A DNA stretch of 64,000 nucleotides from Chitinophaga sp. H8 (GCF_040567655.1 NZ_JBEXAC010000001.1:2480001-2544000), one strand, 5' to 3'. Positions 34,876 to 46,100 are shown, counted from the first letter of the stretch. The notes: generated from the letters alone by a model not told the origin. A program made the numbers and translations.

Positions 34876-34897
34876 TTTTCGGGTACGTACCCGAAAA
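34876..34897. promoter_or_regulatory. Perfect 22-bp palindromic operator (LacI type)
   Basis: TTTTCGGGTAC followed by its exact reverse complement, centred on CGTACG-like sequence 45 bp before the Gfo/Idh start. Size, symmetry and central dinucleotide fit LacI/GalR operators. The only LacI-family gene in the window is 2.8 kb away, at the other end of this operon. Confidence 0.6.
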
Positions 34898-35021
34898 TAG
34901 TGTTAATAGTTTGAAATAAAAAGCATTTTCAGTTTTTAAGAACTGCCTCCCGGGAAAGTGGCCTCATAACCTTTTTTGCGGTAGCTTTACAGTGGCATAA
35001 ACTTATTAAAGTACCCCAAAC

Positions 35022-35645
35022 ATGAGTATCCTTCCTAAACTGGCATCAGCACTTCAACGCAGGGACGAGGTCCCTAATCAGGAACTGGCAAAATTGATAG
35101 CGGACAAAAGGGATACAAAGGCGATCACCGAACTGGTGCATCACCTTCATAACAAGGATAAAAACATCTCAAACGACTGTATTAAGGTACTCTATGAAAT
35201 CGGGGCCATACATCCGGATTTAATAGCTGGCTATGCTGACGTATTTGTGGAGTTGCTCACTAACAAAAACAACCGGCTGGTTTGGGGAGCAATGGCCGCC
35301 CTGCATACTATCACAGTACAAAATCCGGAGGTGATATATCATGCACTTCCTCAAATACTGGAGGTAGCTGAAAAAGGGTCTGTAATCACGAAAGACCAGG
35401 CAATAAGTATTTTAATTAAACTTATGGCGATCAGGAAATATACAGCCCATTCATTTGTTTTACTGGCAGACCAGCTTAAACATTGCCCCACTAACCAACT
35501 CCCCATGTATGCAGAACAAGCATATCCCGTCATTCCCCAGGAAAATAAAAAGCTGTTTATCACTATTCTTGCGGCAAGGCTGGACGAAATAGATAAAGAA
35601 ACCAAACGGAAACGCGTGGAGAAGGTGATCCGAAAGCTGCAATAA
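35022..35645 (+). CDS. Small HEAT-repeat protein, function unknown
   Basis: A protein of 207 residues, all alpha-helical with HEAT-like units ('AITELVHHLHNKDKNISND', 'GYADVFVELLTNKNNRLVWGAMAALHTIT', in parts, 'VITKDQAISILIKLMAIRKYT'). There is no signal peptide and no membrane segment, so it is cytoplasmic. It stands alone between divergent and codirectional genes: 180 bp after the start of the Gfo/Idh operon and 178 bp before the TehA-like gene. A near-consensus -7 element (TAGCTTTA, 34982-34989) lies upstream. The role is unknown, perhaps protein or nucleic-acid binding. Confidence 0.75.
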   Translation: MSILPKLASALQRRDEVPNQELAKLIADKRDTKAITELVHHLHNKDKNISNDCIKVLYEIGAIHPDLIAGYADVFVELLTNKNNRLVWGAMAALHTITVQNPEVIYHALPQILEVAEKGSVITKDQAISILIKLMAIRKYTAHSFVLLADQLKHCPTNQLPMYAEQAYPVIPQENKKLFITILAARLDEIDKETKRKRVEKVIRKLQ

Positions 35646-35823
35646 AGTATTACAGCAAATCTATTTTGTCCTCTTACCTTTATTACCCAACGTTTTGCTG
35701 TTATTGTATTTACACAAGGATGGATATCAAACTGTCAGGCGCTTTGTTATTTTAATATAATTTAACGATATTCACTTATAGTTGTGTGCACTTGATTATT
35801 ACTGTCCGGTAAATAATAACTAA

Positions 35824-36888
35824 ATGACTCAACTCACCTCTCCTGGTCAACCAGTCAGTCATACCTCCTTAGAAAACTTTTTCCCCGGCTATTTTGCCCT
35901 GGTAATGGCTACAGGTATATTATCTATTGGCCTGTTTCTCTGGCATTACGTATGGTTAGCCTGGTTCTTTCTATATCTCAATATTGCTTTTTATGCTATA
36001 CTGTGGGTGATACTCATCCTACGGATCATTAAGTATCCAGTGATTGTGTGGAATGATCTCCATCATCCGGCCAGGGGCGTTACCTTTCTCACCTTAGTAG
36101 CCGGCACCAATGTACTGGGCAGCCAGATCGCTATTATCGCAGGCAATACAGCCATCGCTTTAATCTGCTGGATTGCAGGATTTGTGCTCTGGGCACTTTT
36201 GCTGTATACCTTTTTCCTCGTCAACATATTAAAAGAGCCTAAGCCCACTCTTGAGCAAAGCATCAGCGGCGCCTGGCTGCTGATTGTAGTTGCTACAGAA
36301 TCTGTAGCAGTACTGGGTGCTATTATTGCCAACAGCAGCTCTTTTCACTGGCTCATTATATTTATCTCTCTTTGTAGTTATATGATAGGTGGTATGTTCT
36401 ATTTTGTGCTGATCGGATTGATTCTTTACCGTTGGCTTTTTCTAAGCATGAAAGCAGAAACACTTACGCCCCCCTATTGGATCAATATGGGAGCTGTAGC
36501 TATTATTTCCCTGGCGGGCTCCAGGTTGGTAATGTATGCTAATGCCCATGAACCATTAAGCCACTGGGGAAATTTTGTCCAGACGTTTACCATGTTTTTC
36601 TGGGCCTTTGCCAGCTGGTGGATTCCTTTATTATTCCTTATGTTCAGCTACCGCCATTTTATTGCCAGGGTCCCCCTGAAATATGATCCGCAGTATTGGT
36701 CTATGGTTTTTCCACTGGGTATGTATGGGGTATGTACTTTTAACTATGCAGTTGTTACAGGATTCACTTTTATTAAACCAATATCTGGCTTATTTGTTAT
36801 AATAGCATTAGCTACGTGGGTAATTGTATTTATTGGCCTGTTAATTGAAATGCCATTCAGGAAGAAAAAAGCCACGATTCAAGGCTAG
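35824..36888 (+). CDS. TehA/SLAC1-family (TDT) membrane anion channel or exporter
   Basis: A protein of 354 residues with about ten membrane segments. The opening 'FFPGYFALVMATGILSIGL' is the typical TDT signature, and the segments continue to 'LFVIIALATWVIVFIGLLIEMPF'. The family includes TehA, the plant anion channel SLAC1, yeast Mae1 and the sulfite exporter Ssu1. It lies 31 bp before the cytochrome b gene of a molybdoenzyme operon, which suggests that it moves that enzyme's oxyanion substrate or product, such as nitrate, nitrite or sulfite. This role is inferred from context only. Confidence 0.85.
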   Translation: MTQLTSPGQPVSHTSLENFFPGYFALVMATGILSIGLFLWHYVWLAWFFLYLNIAFYAILWVILILRIIKYPVIVWNDLHHPARGVTFLTLVAGTNVLGSQIAIIAGNTAIALICWIAGFVLWALLLYTFFLVNILKEPKPTLEQSISGAWLLIVVATESVAVLGAIIANSSSFHWLIIFISLCSYMIGGMFYFVLIGLILYRWLFLSMKAETLTPPYWINMGAVAIISLAGSRLVMYANAHEPLSHWGNFVQTFTMFFWAFASWWIPLLFLMFSYRHFIARVPLKYDPQYWSMVFPLGMYGVCTFNYAVVTGFTFIKPISGLFVIIALATWVIVFIGLLIEMPFRKKKATIQG

Positions 36889-36919
36889 AAAGCATCTATA
36901 GCCCTCTAAAAAAGTTACT

Positions 36920-37984
36920 ATGCATTCTTCTCTTAATAAAAAAGCACTCCTGATAGCTCTTATAGTTACTGTGGCCTGTGTGGTGATTTCATTCTACGGT
37001 TCCCGGAAATTACAGAATTTTGATCCGGCGCTCATTGCTTATTTATTCGGCACCCTGTTTGCCGTGTTTGGAGGTATTTACCGTTATTGTGTATGGCTGC
37101 AAAGACCTCCTACCTGGATGTATTTCAAACGTACCTGGCAACTGATCTTTAATGGAAAAATATTTCCCCATATCTTTTTCCTGATAGGAGAATCTATAAA
37201 AAACCTGTTATTCCAGCAATTCATTTATGGCAGAAGCAAAAAAAGATGGCTGGCTCACTTTTCACTGGCAACCGGCTGTATGGCAGCTTTTGCAATTACC
37301 ATTCCACTTACGTTGGGTTGGATCAACTTCACGCTGGATCCGGGTACTGCACTGGATCCCGGCGCTACTAATTTATACACTGCCAATTTCTTTGGGTTTA
37401 AAGTAATGGACTTTAAACTGGGTACTCCGCTGGCATTTATCATCTTCCATGCCCTGACCTGGTGCTCCTGGCTGGTGATTCTCGGCAGTGTCATTTTCCT
37501 GGTAAGACGCCTTACCAATGCCGGCCTAATTGCTACGCAAACATTTGAAGGAGACCTGCTCCCGCTTATTTTACTGATCATTATATCTGTAACCGGTCTC
37601 GGGCTTAATTTCAGCTATGCCTTTATGAAAGGTATTGCCTATGATTTTATGTCTGTCACCCATGCCATTTCCGTTATCCTCTTCCTGGTATGGATACCTT
37701 TTGGAAAATTTTTCCATATCATACAGCGTCCTGCACAGATAGGGGCACATATCTATAAACGGGAGGGCATGAAAAAAGGAATGGCGGTATGTCCGTATAC
37801 AGGGACTTCCTTCGCTACGCAGCTGCATATTGACGACTTGAAAACAGTGACTAAAGAATTGGGATTCGACTTCACCCTGGCTGATGGCAGCTCACATTTA
37901 GATTACAGCCCTGAAGGGAAACGCTCTTTGCTGGCCAAAGCCCATTTAAAAGCAAGACAGGAAGACGGTTCCTTTTTTGGATAA
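36920..37984 (+). CDS. b-type cytochrome membrane subunit of molybdoenzyme complex (NarI/DsrM-like)
   Basis: A protein of 354 residues with about six membrane segments, at ~10-26, ~37-60, ~110-132, ~172-197, ~213-236 and ~240-262. Histidines suited to haem b lie in 'LAHFSLATG', 'IIFHALTWCSW', 'VTHAISVIL' and 'IPFGKFFHII'; the IPFGKxxH pattern recalls NarI, HmeC and DsrM subunits. A soluble tail of about 80 residues follows. It probably exchanges electrons between quinol and the iron-sulfur subunits encoded downstream. It is co-transcribed with the catalytic gene (38-bp gap). The exact family is not certain. Confidence 0.75.
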   Translation: MHSSLNKKALLIALIVTVACVVISFYGSRKLQNFDPALIAYLFGTLFAVFGGIYRYCVWLQRPPTWMYFKRTWQLIFNGKIFPHIFFLIGESIKNLLFQQFIYGRSKKRWLAHFSLATGCMAAFAITIPLTLGWINFTLDPGTALDPGATNLYTANFFGFKVMDFKLGTPLAFIIFHALTWCSWLVILGSVIFLVRRLTNAGLIATQTFEGDLLPLILLIIISVTGLGLNFSYAFMKGIAYDFMSVTHAISVILFLVWIPFGKFFHIIQRPAQIGAHIYKREGMKKGMAVCPYTGTSFATQLHIDDLKTVTKELGFDFTLADGSSHLDYSPEGKRSLLAKAHLKARQEDGSFFG

Positions 37985-38022
37985 CCAATACCGACCCGTA
38001 TTTTAAATAAATTATTATCCGT

Positions 38023-40236
38023 ATGTCAAAACTACCTGTTTCACCGGAAAAGCTTATAGAACAGTTTGGTCCCCACCTGAATTACGCCCCTCAGGAGGGG
38101 TATGTAGGCCGGGATGAGCCAGATAAAACCGTGAAAACCCATTGCTGTTTTTGTGGGATGCAATGTGGTATACAGTTGCTGGTGAAAAACAATAAAGTGG
38201 TTGGTTTTGAGCCCTGGATGGAGTTTCCTTTTAACGAAGGAAGACTTTGCCCTAAAGGGGTACAACGATACCTGCAAAATAATCATCCCGACCGCCTGCT
38301 GGATCCCCTGGAAAGAGTAGAAGGAGAAGGCTTTAAAACCATTTCCTGGGATAAAGCTATGGATCGGGTGGTGGCGGAAATCAAACGTATTCAGCAAACC
38401 TATGGTAATGATGCTTTTTCCATTCTATCCGGGGTATCCCTGACAAATGAAAAAAGCTACCTGATGGGTAAATTTGCCCGGGTAGCTGTAAAAACCAGTA
38501 ACCTGGATTATAACGGCCGGTTGTGTATGGTAAGTGCTGGTGCCGGCAATAAAAAAGCGTTTGGGCTGGACCGTACCTCCAATAATTATTCAGATCTGGA
38601 ACATGCTGAGGTGATCATTGTAGCAGGCGCCAATGTCAGTGAAACCTTCCCCACCCTCACCCACTGGATCTGGCGTGCCAGGGATAACGGTGCCAAGCTC
38701 ATTGTAATAGACCCCAGGGTAATCCCATTGGCAAGAACCGCCGAAATTCATTTGCCGGTAAAGCCGGGCACAGACTCTGCTTTGTATGGTGCGATGCTGA
38801 AATATCTGGCCGACCACGACATGCTGGATCACGAATTTATAGCCAATCATACAGCAGGGTTTGAAGCAGCACTGGAAGCTGTAAAGGATTATACCCTTGA
38901 ATGGGCGGAACAGATAACCGGAATACCAAAAGAAAAAATACAACAGGCGGCAGAATGCTGGGGAAAGGCAAAAACCAGTTTCCTCCTTCATGCCCGTGGA
39001 ATAGAACATCATTCCAAAGGAGTAGACAATGTATTGGGTTGTATTAATCTCGTACTGGCAACAGGGCGTATTGGTAAACCCTATTGTGGGTATGGCACGA
39101 TTACCGGGCAAGGCAATGGCCAGGGAGGCAGGGAACACGGACATAAATGTGATCAGCTACCTGGCAACCGGGACATTACCAACCCTGAGCATAGAAAATA
39201 TATTGCCGGCGTCTGGGGGATTCCGGAATCCGAATTGCCCGGAAAAGGACTGACCGCATATGAATTGATTGAAGCTATTCACCGGGGAGAAATAAAAGGC
39301 CTGCTCTCTATCTGTTTTAATCCCCTCGTATCCCTTCCCAATAATAACTATGTACGGGAGGCACTTGAAAAACTGGAGTTCTATGTAAGTATCGACTTCT
39401 TTTTAAATGAAACGGCCCGGCACGCAGATATCGTGCTTGCCGGTTCCCTCCATGAAGAAGAAGATGGTACTGTTACTACAGCCGAAGGACGGGTAGTACG
39501 TATACGCAGGGCAGTTACTCCTCCCGGCAATGCACGCAGCGACACCGCCATCATACTGGAGCTGGCACACCGGTTGGGAGCCGGTGATAAATTTACCTAC
39601 CCCGACAATGAAGCGATCTTTAACGAGTTACGTGTGGCCTCTAAGGGAGGTACTGCTGATTATTACGGCATTACCTACAAAAAAATAGAAGAAAATATGG
39701 GTATATTCTGGCCATGCCCCTCAGAAGAACATCCCGGCACTCCCCGTTTATGGGAAGATAAAAAATTTGCCACTCCCGACGGGAAAGCACATTTTAATCC
39801 GGTGGCTTACCGGGATCCCGGAGAGGTAACGGATGAAGAATATCCTGTTGTACTTACTACAGGGCGTGTAGTGTCGCAATACCTGAGTGGTACACAAACC
39901 CGCCGTATAGGTAAGCTGGTAGGCCTTGCTCCGGAGCCCCTGGTAGAAATACATCCCGAGCTGGCCCTCAAATATAATATCCGCCAGCGGGAACTTGTCC
40001 GTGTTTCTACCCGCAGAGGATCCGGCGAATTTCCGGCCAATATTGTAGAAACGATCCGGAAAGACACCGTGTTTATTCCTTATCACTGGCCAGGCAGAAA
40101 ATCTGCCAATCAGCTTACACCCGGCACCCTTGACCCGGTATCTAAAATCCCGGAATTCAAAGTGTGTGCCTGCAAGCTGGAACCTTTGGGCACCATCGCT
40201 GCTCCGGGAGAAACACAAGCATTTGATAGTATCTGA
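38023..40236 (+). CDS. Nitrate-reductase-like molybdopterin oxidoreductase, catalytic subunit
   Basis: A protein of 737 residues with no Tat leader, so the active site is in the cytoplasm. An N-terminal [4Fe-4S] site is formed by Cys41, Cys44, Cys48 and Cys76 (CxxCxxxC-x27-C). Cys168 in '[12 protein letters not shown]' is the likely molybdenum ligand, as in the NasA/NarB/NapA group. '[26 protein letters not shown]' is strongly like assimilatory nitrate reductases. A C-terminal molydop-binding domain follows ('[21 protein letters not shown]', in part). It probably reduces nitrate or a similar oxyanion. The neighbours (cytochrome b, ferredoxin, Rieske) suggest quinol-linked electron supply rather than NADH or ferredoxin. 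Formate dehydrogenase is a less likely alternative because selenocysteine or its usual Cys context is missing. Confidence 0.85.
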   Translation: MSKLPVSPEKLIEQFGPHLNYAPQEGYVGRDEPDKTVKTHCCFCGMQCGIQLLVKNNKVVGFEPWMEFPFNEGRLCPKGVQRYLQNNHPDRLLDPLERVEGEGFKTISWDKAMDRVVAEIKRIQQTYGNDAFSILSGVSLTNEKSYLMGKFARVAVKTSNLDYNGRLCMVSAGAGNKKAFGLDRTSNNYSDLEHAEVIIVAGANVSETFPTLTHWIWRARDNGAKLIVIDPRVIPLARTAEIHLPVKPGTDSALYGAMLKYLADHDMLDHEFIANHTAGFEAALEAVKDYTLEWAEQITGIPKEKIQQAAECWGKAKTSFLLHARGIEHHSKGVDNVLGCINLVLATGRIGKPYCGYGTITGQGNGQGGREHGHKCDQLPGNRDITNPEHRKYIAGVWGIPESELPGKGLTAYELIEAIHRGEIKGLLSICFNPLVSLPNNNYVREALEKLEFYVSIDFFLNETARHADIVLAGSLHEEEDGTVTTAEGRVVRIRRAVTPPGNARSDTAIILELAHRLGAGDKFTYPDNEAIFNELRVASKGGTADYYGITYKKIEENMGIFWPCPSEEHPGTPRLWEDKKFATPDGKAHFNPVAYRDPGEVTDEEYPVVLTTGRVVSQYLSGTQTRRIGKLVGLAPEPLVEIHPELALKYNIRQRELVRVSTRRGSGEFPANIVETIRKDTVFIPYHWPGRKSANQLTPGTLDPVSKIPEFKVCACKLEPLGTIAAPGETQAFDSI

Positions 40237-40259
40237 TCACTCTTAACAACTGCTGATAT

Positions 40260-40829
40260 ATGGAAATTACCGCGTATAAAACAGACATGGAGTTTTTTGT
40301 AGATATGCAACGCTGCATTGGTTGTAAGGCCTGTGAAATGGCCTGTGCGGAATGCGAAACGAACGGACATGAAAGCATGATACATGTAAACTATGTGGAA
40401 CGTGCTGTGACCATACAAACAACCGTACAGGTATGCATGCACTGTGATGATCCTGTTTGTGCTAAAGTATGCCCGGCCGATGCGATCTCTAAAGATGATT
40501 TTGGGGTAGTACACAGCGCCAATACTGCCCGCTGCATTGGTTGCTCCAACTGCGTCATGGCTTGCCCGTTTGGTGTACCGGTGAAACAGGAAAAGTACGA
40601 TATGATGATGAAATGCAACATGTGCTATGACAGGACCAGCGCTGGCAAAAAACCGATGTGCGCTACTGTTTGCCCCAGCCAGGCACTGTTTTATGGCACC
40701 CGGGAGGAAATCAGCCGCATGCGTCCCAATAGTACACCTGTTAATACCTTTATTTTTGGGAAGCAGGTGGTAACCACCAAAGTAAATATCATGATGCCCA
40801 AAGGAAGCACACAATTAAAAATTCATTAA
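40260..40829 (+). CDS. Four-cluster ferredoxin-type electron-transfer subunit
   Basis: A protein of 189 residues with four groups of cysteines: '[11 protein letters not shown]', '[14 protein letters not shown]', '[12 protein letters not shown]' and 'CNMC...CATVCP'. This is the DMSO-reductase-type beta subunit pattern (as in NarH, FdnB, DmsB), able to hold four [4Fe-4S] clusters and pass electrons between the membrane cytochrome and the molybdenum subunit. There is no signal peptide, in line with the catalytic subunit. It lies 23 bp after the catalytic gene and 10 bp before the Rieske gene. Confidence 0.93.
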   Translation: MEITAYKTDMEFFVDMQRCIGCKACEMACAECETNGHESMIHVNYVERAVTIQTTVQVCMHCDDPVCAKVCPADAISKDDFGVVHSANTARCIGCSNCVMACPFGVPVKQEKYDMMMKCNMCYDRTSAGKKPMCATVCPSQALFYGTREEISRMRPNSTPVNTFIFGKQVVTTKVNIMMPKGSTQLKIH

Positions 40830-40839
40830 TTCAGCAGAT

Positions 40840-41346
40840 ATGCCAGATCAATCAGAGAAAAATCCAAACTGGAAAGAAGATTTTCCTATTCAGCGCACGG
40901 AAGCTACCCGTGTAAGCCGCAGGGATTTTGCCCGGTTTCTGTGCCTGGTTTCAGGTGGACTTGCAACAGGGAGCGCTTATGTGGCAGTAAAGGCTAATTT
41001 TTTCCCACCGGAAGAGGTAAAAGGTGAACACTTTGTTTGTAAAATGGAAAGCGTGCCTGTTGGTGGTACCCGCTCTTTTGTACTTGCAGGAAGTACCATT
41101 CCCTATATACTCATCCGCTTGGAAAATGGAGAATGGCGTGCCTATGAACAGAAATGCACCCACCTCTCCTGTGCTGTTTTTTATAAACCCGGAACAGGAA
41201 AAATAGAATGCCCCTGCCATAATGGTTTCTTTGATGCCATGACAGGAGAACCACTGGAAGGACCTCCTCCAAGACCACTGCCTGCCCTCCAGGTAGTTTT
41301 AAAAGGAGAAGATATATATGTTAAAGCTGCGGGTAACGAAGCATAA
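40840..41346 (+). CDS. Rieske [2Fe-2S] protein with Tat-type membrane anchor
   Basis: A protein of 168 residues. Residues ~24-50 ('RVSRRDFARFLCLVSGG' and a hydrophobic run) form a twin-arginine leader that may stay as an anchor. The Rieske motif is complete: Cys106-x-His108 and Cys124-x-x-His127 with 15 residues between, in 'CTHLSC' and 'CPCHNGF'. This suits quinol oxidation on the outer side of the inner membrane. It belongs to the molybdoenzyme operon. A Rieske protein is not a normal partner of Nar- or Nap-type nitrate reductases, which makes the complex noteworthy. Confidence 0.92.
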   Translation: MPDQSEKNPNWKEDFPIQRTEATRVSRRDFARFLCLVSGGLATGSAYVAVKANFFPPEEVKGEHFVCKMESVPVGGTRSFVLAGSTIPYILIRLENGEWRAYEQKCTHLSCAVFYKPGTGKIECPCHNGFFDAMTGEPLEGPPPRPLPALQVVLKGEDIYVKAAGNEA

Positions 41347-41387
41347 CCCTGACAATCCAGTTGATCATCCATCTAAACTAAAAAACC

Positions 41388-41645
41388 ATGAGTAACTTTA
41401 AAGATGCTCAAAACAAAGCACATCCTAATAAATCCAACACGTTGATGTCTGCATTGATCATCATCCTGATCTTAAATGTCAGCATTCAGATATGGCTGTT
41501 ATACACCGGCTTGAATAATGCATTAGGCGAGAACAAAGGCATTGCCGTTCCTGCATTTATAGCCTCCCTGGTATTATTCCTGATCGGTTTTTTCTGGTTA
41601 TATTTTTTGCCAATGGGGCAACGTAAAAAAACGGATGATGGATGA
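41388..41645 (+). CDS. Small two-helix membrane protein (DUF6755-like)
   Basis: A protein of 85 residues with two membrane segments, at ~22-41 ('LMSALIIILILNVSIQIWLLY') and ~53-75 ('VPAFIASLVLFLIGFFWLYFL'), in parts. It resembles DUF6755 proteins, which I recall next to Rieske and molybdoenzyme genes. It ends the operon, 41 bp after the Rieske gene. It is probably an assembly or stabilising subunit of the membrane complex. There are no cofactor ligands. Confidence 0.75.
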   Translation: MSNFKDAQNKAHPNKSNTLMSALIIILILNVSIQIWLLYTGLNNALGENKGIAVPAFIASLVLFLIGFFWLYFLPMGQRKKTDDG

Positions 41646-41698
41646 CTGTTATCTCCCGGATGTATTCATCAGGAAGATAACAGCCACCTCATTCATCG

Positions 41699-43159
41699 CT
41701 ATAAATTGGGATTAATACTGGCATCTGTCAATGGAGCCGGAAACCAATAATCTGCTTTCGTAATAGTACCTATAGGCTTAAGATCTGCGTCATTCTTATT
41801 CGCATTGGCAGCTTCCACCTGCTCCAGCCGGATCAGATCAAACCATCTGGTAGTCCCCTCCCCTGCAAATTCCCAGGCACGTTCCGCAATAACCATACTA
41901 ACGAAACCCGCACCTGGTAAATTAGCCGGTGCATCTCCCAGGCCTGCTCTGTTGCGCACTGCATTGAGTGCTGCATAAGCGGCCTCATTCGGGGTGCCGG
42001 CAGCTCTTGCCTGCGCTTCTGCATAAATAAGCAACACATGCGCATAACGCAGCATGTGCATTGGCATGGAGGAAGCTGCATTCGCATTTTTCTCAATCCT
42101 GAATTTCGCATAATAAGGGTGCTTGGAAATACTGTTTTCCCAGGGTACCAAGGTACCATCAGCCTTATGAAACACCGTATGGAAAGTAATATCCTTTCTT
42201 TTGCCGGCAGGAAAACTGGTAAAGAAATTGATCTCCGCATGATAATCTTCCCACCCTCCTTCTTCTGCCGGGATAGTAGGAGCTCCCGTAAATGAATTAC
42301 TGGCTCCCCCATAATTTTCAGAGGTATGGAAAGCCATCACTTCCTCTTTTGTACCAATGGCGCGGACATCTCCAGCCCATAGTACTGCCAGGTCTGCCAG
42401 ATCAAAATTGTAAGTTGCTTTATCATCGATTACTTCTTTGGCCTTGCTGGCTGCCAATGCATATTTGGATGCGTCTTTAAGAGGCCAGCCTCCTTCTGTC
42501 AGGTAAACATCTGCTAAAAGCGCTTTGACGGTACCTTTATTAGGCCGTCCCGGATCACGTTTGGTAACGCCAATCAATGTTTCCGCTTTCAACAGATCTT
42601 CTTCAATAACTTTATAGACCGCTGTTGGCTCCGCTTTTTTTACGTTTAACAGCTCAGGGGTTATCTCATAATCAATCTTCGTTATCAGCGGCACAGGGCC
42701 AAAGCCCCTGACCAGCCAGTAATAGCCTAATGCCCGTAAAAAATAAGCTTCCCCGGTAATCTGATCTATCCTGGTCTGATCTCCAACAATTTTAGGAGCA
42801 TTGGCAATCACATTATTAGCTCCCTGAATCATTTTATAACATCCATTCCATATCCATGCTATATGGGGATTAGCTGAGGTTACTTCAAACTGGTCTATCT
42901 GCCTGAAATTGGCTTTATTCCCGCCAAATAAGGTGGTAAGATCATCCCCTCCCATAGCAAACCCTTGCGTATTGGCATTTAAAAAACCTCTTGCCCAGGT
43001 ACGGGTAACTCCCTTATAAGCACCCGTTAAAGCGGCATCCAAACTTGGGATATCCACTATCGCTCCCGATCCCACAACCTGGCCTTTGGGATCTTCCTCC
43101 AGAAACTTGCTGCAACTCATCAGCAACATGCCAAAAAGAATAACCATATATTTTTTCAT
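41699..43159 (-). CDS. SusD/RagB-family lipoprotein (second SusCD pair)
   Basis: A protein of 486 residues with leader MKKYMVILFGMLLMSCSKF (lipobox MSC) and 'LEEDPKGQVVG'. SusD features are 'TGEAYFLRALGYYWLVRGFGPVPLI' (in part), 'NKGTVKALLADVYLTEGGW' and a C-terminal 'VIAERAWEFAGEGTTRWFDLIRL'. It binds the ligand for the adjacent SusC, which starts 18 bp upstream. No glycoside hydrolase is encoded next to this pair, so the substrate cannot be guessed. Confidence 0.94.
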   Translation of the reverse strand: MKKYMVILFGMLLMSCSKFLEEDPKGQVVGSGAIVDIPSLDAALTGAYKGVTRTWARGFLNANTQGFAMGGDDLTTLFGGNKANFRQIDQFEVTSANPHIAWIWNGCYKMIQGANNVIANAPKIVGDQTRIDQITGEAYFLRALGYYWLVRGFGPVPLITKIDYEITPELLNVKKAEPTAVYKVIEEDLLKAETLIGVTKRDPGRPNKGTVKALLADVYLTEGGWPLKDASKYALAASKAKEVIDDKATYNFDLADLAVLWAGDVRAIGTKEEVMAFHTSENYGGASNSFTGAPTIPAEEGGWEDYHAEINFFTSFPAGKRKDITFHTVFHKADGTLVPWENSISKHPYYAKFRIEKNANAASSMPMHMLRYAHVLLIYAEAQARAAGTPNEAAYAALNAVRNRAGLGDAPANLPGAGFVSMVIAERAWEFAGEGTTRWFDLIRLEQVEAANANKNDADLKPIGTITKADYWFPAPLTDASINPNL

Positions 43160-43177
43160 GATGATCTTTTTTTAGAT

Positions 43178-46100
43178 TTAAAATGTCAGGTTAAGTCCTA
43201 CCGTATATGTTTTTGAGTTAGGATAAGCCCCCTGGTCAACTCCCTGTTCCGTATCCGACACATATCCGCTCCAATTCAATCCCTCTGCCCTGTTGGAGTT
43301 GACTTCCGGATCAATACCCTTATATTTTGTAAACGTTAGCAGATTGGCAGCACTGATAAATATTCTTAACGATGCCAGATTCCACAAAGCGGCCTTCTTT
43401 ACATCATATGATAAACTCACATTCTTTAACCGTACGAAATCAGCTTTCTCTATGAAACGGGAACTTTGAGAATAGGTATTGCCCTGCGCCGAGCTAAAAG
43501 CAGGAATATCTGATGTTTCATTTACTCCCGGAATATATCTGTTCTTAATATCTGAGAAAATAATCTCCTTGGCATCGGTACTTCCCAGCATGCCAAAAGC
43601 ATAGGAATAATTGAGCTTATCCAGCCCAAACAACCCTTGTATGAAAATGTTTAATGCAAACTGTTTGTAAGTAAATGTATTATTCCATCCTAATGCTGTT
43701 TTAGGTAATGCACGTCCAATTATCTGGTAATCCTTATTGTTGATTACACCGTCCTGATTGCTGTCTTCATAACGGGCATCTCCTGGTTTAACGTTATACT
43801 TTGCAGCCTCTTCCACATCTTTGGGTTTATAAGTACCTAAATATTTGTAACCGTAAAAGGACCCGATAGGCTCACCTGGTCTTAATATAAACTGATTAAC
43901 CAGAATCTCCTTACGGTTTTCTCCCAGACTGATTAGTTTATTGTTGATGAATGAAATATTAAATGCACTGCTCCAATTGAAATTTCTTTGCGTAAATGCA
44001 TCTATACCCAGTGAAAATTCCCATCCTCTATTTTCCATATTACCCACGTTGGAGAGTACAGAATTTCCGCCCAGGTATCCTGGTACGGGTTGGTTCAATA
44101 GCAGGTCCCGTGTTTTTTTTATAAAATAATCTGCCGTAAATGATATTGCACCTTGTAAAAAGGTGGCATCCAAACCGGCATTCAGTTGCGCTGTTGTTTC
44201 CCATTTCAGGTTGGGATTGCCCGGATTTCCCAACGCAATACCTGCCACAATGGCTCCTGATGCTCCGTTAAATACAGTCCCCGCCTCATCCAGATTGGAG
44301 GTGTAGGCCGAAAGTGTACCGTATGGATTAATACCCTGGTTGCCCGTAAGCCCCCAGCTACCTCTTAATTTAAGTTGCTGAAACAGGGGCATATTCTTCA
44401 GAAACGGTTCTTCAGATAGTTTCCAGGCGATGGCTGCCGATGGGAATATACTATACTTGTTCTTTCCCTGAAATTTGGAGGAACCATCCCGGCGTACCGA
44501 AGCAGATAAAAAGTATTTGTCTTTAAAAGCATAATTGGCTCTTCCCAGTAATGATAACAAACTCCATTTACTATAACCTGAACTTACCTGCGAAGATGCG
44601 GAGAGTGCAATGTTATTATAGGATTGATCGGGGTAAGTAAGCCCACTTACGCTTACATTAAAACCTGTTCCTTGAAATTGTTGCGTTTCAAATACCCCGG
44701 TCACCTCCAGGCTATGATCGTTATTAAACACTTTTTTGTAGGTTAGATTGTTGGTATTCTGCAAAAGGATATTTTCGCCTGAATTGCGGGAAGCGGTTGG
44801 TTTATTGCCAGAGATAGCCGGGCCAGCAAATCCTTTATACTGATCATTCGTATAATTAATACCTGCCTGAATATCCAGAGACAGCTCCGGCATAAACTCG
44901 TAGCGCACCCCTCCTATCAGGTTTACATTCGTTCTTTCATTCCTGTTATCTGATTGCTCATTGATAGCTACCGGGTTTTCAAAGATAGAGCTGGTAGGGT
45001 CTTTAATCGTGTACTGCCCGGCAGCATTATATACCGGGGTAGTAGGCGCCCAGGCCAGTGCCTGTCCCAGGGAGCTACCTCTTGCTCCTGTGCCACTGGT
45101 ATTATGGTTTTCCCTTCGTGTGCCTGTAAAATTAAACCGTAAAGAAAACTTGTCCGTGATCTGCGAAGCAATATTGGCACGGATCGCATACCGCTTAAAA
45201 TCAGAATTACGGATAATACCGTCCTGGCTCAGGTAATTACCATTAATCAGGTAGGTCGTTTTATCAGAGCCTCCGGAAAAACCAAGCTGATACTCTTTTC
45301 CTATACCAGACCTGAAAATCTCATCCTGCCAGTTGGTTCCTCCTTTTTCGCGGAAAGCCTGAATCTGCGCATCCGTAAATCTTGGCGTATAAGGCTTTCC
45401 CGGAGGATTAAGTGCCAGGTCCCTGGCATTCACCACCTCAGCAAAGTCAGCAGCATTCATGGTCTTATAATAGTCTATCACTTTTGAGGTACTGAACCTG
45501 GTCATAAAGTTAATCTGCATCTTACCTGCCCGGCCGGCTTTAGTAGTGATAATAATCACACCGTTGGCGCCCCTGCTTCCATAAATAGCGGTAGAAGATG
45601 CATCTTTTAATACCACAATTGAGGCAATGTCTTCTGTATTGATATTATTAAAATCTGCCCCCACAAAACCATCTACTACATATAAAGGGCTGTTATCTCC
45701 TGTTAAGGAATTGGCACCCCTGATACGGATTCTGACATCTCCGCCCGGTGAGCCCGAATTGCTGAGTACCTGTATGCCTGCTACTCTTCCCTGTAAGGCC
45801 TGATCTAACCGGGTAACAGGCTGGTTTTCAAAATCCTTGCTGGAAACATATGCTAATGAACCGGTTAGGTCACTTCGCTTTTTGGTACCATAGCCAATTA
45901 CCACGATATCTCCTATTTTTGTTTCTTCTCGCACTAAAACCACAGCCAGAAATCCCGTGGTATTCACAGAGACTTCCTTTGTTTGAAAACCTATGTAAGA
46001 AACGATCAAAACCCCATTATTATCGGGAAGCTGAAGGCTAAAATTTCCATTAACATCTGCTGATACACCCAGGTCTTTTCCTTTTAACTTGATCGTAGCT

